From Gallionella sp. (GTDB lineage: Bacteria > Pseudomonadota > Gammaproteobacteria > Burkholderiales > Gallionellaceae): DNA of 8,051 nt. Position numbers and translations under genes: made by a program. The notes under the pieces are model-generated. The model did no database searches and was not told the DNA's origin. It was given only the letters and a program-made list of their open reading frames with translations. Location: assembly GCA_025362155.1 (NCBI GenBank), contig JANYHX010000011.1, forward strand, positions 1-8,051. The letters are read 5' to 3'. Shown in pieces: positions 7,830 through 8,051 of this stretch (positions within the stretch are counted from its first letter, which is position 1; every line of letters begins with the position of its first letter).

Positions 7830-8051
7830 GCGATTAAACTTCGTGGTGCATTTGCAAGGATGTGATGATACCGTAAAGCAAGACGGGAATAATGGGCGCT
7901 ACATTCCTGCCCACCTGTTTTACTTATTGGGAATCATCATTCGGGACCTCTTTGGTCAGATCATATTCACTTAGAGCAAAACCTACCGGCCAGTAAATTA
8001 TTGCGTAAGGAGGCCAAAATATCGAGACAGGTCTGAAGCGTGCTTTCAATT
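7830..8051. other. Unassigned region upstream of aroA-cmk
   Basis: I recognise no gene in these 222 nt. On the minus strand two short frames run in from the window edge: one of 41 sense codons ending at TAA 7924-7926 (…YWPVGFALSEYDLTKEV…) and one of 27 sense codons ending at a TGA near 7968. Neither matches a family I know, and at most one could be the 3' end of a neighbouring gene. The prephenate dehydrogenase gene tyrA often precedes aroA in betaproteobacteria, but its C-terminus is not evident. No strong -35/-10 pair or terminator stands out, although the aroA-cmk promoter probably lies here if the gene is not read from further upstream. Confidence 0.5.

Noticed and set aside
7930..7961. 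Short inverted repeats (GAAT/ATTC, GACC/GGTC) upstream of aroA
   Set aside because: Stems of four base pairs are expected by chance and show no T-run or operator-like arrangement.
8006..8013. TAAGGAGG on the plus strand, a full anti-SD match
   Set aside because: No ATG, GTG or TTG follows at usable spacing (only ATA/ATC), and the frame reaches the window end after a few codons. Chance is likely, although a gene starting here cannot be tested within the window.

Overview
The window reads as ordinary bacterial chromosome from a betaproteobacterium, and every confident gene lies on the minus strand. The order in the direction of transcription is aroA-cmk (fused), rpsA, ihfB, lapA, lapB, pyrF, the heptose-7-phosphate kinase gene (hldA/rfaE1) and hldD (broken). 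This order, together with the fused aroA-cmk, the monofunctional heptose kinase and moderate G+C, fits Betaproteobacteria. Nitrosomonadales/Gallionellaceae-like is my best guess, but it rests on recall of gene order and not on any search.

Layout from right to left. Positions 7830-8051 hold no gene I can identify. Positions 5868-7829 encode a single 653-residue protein joining EPSP synthase (shikimate pathway) to cytidylate kinase (CMP/dCMP recycling). Then come ribosomal protein S1 (4053-5774) and the IHF beta subunit (3746-4036), 16 nt apart. A good intrinsic terminator (3688-3721) ends this information-processing block. The second block begins with lapA and lapB, inner-membrane proteins that control lipopolysaccharide (LPS) synthesis. 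It continues with pyrF (UMP synthesis), whose start overlaps the lapB stop (ATGA), and then two genes for ADP-heptose, the LPS inner-core precursor. LapAB set how much lipid A is made, and the heptose kinase and epimerase supply the sugar that is added to it.

The left end is abnormal. hldD reads correctly for 112-113 codons from position 416, then runs into an 80-bp exact reverse-complement copy of its own codons 36-62 (1-80 against 231-310) and stops at TAA. The most likely cause is a fold-back chimera or misassembly at a contig end, not biology. A real inversion cannot be excluded from sequence alone.

I found no mobile element, CRISPR array, tRNA, rRNA, defence system or candidate new system. 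The points worth a second look are the terminal inverted repeat, a possible internal start for free cytidylate kinase inside the fusion, the terminator placement and the unassigned right end.
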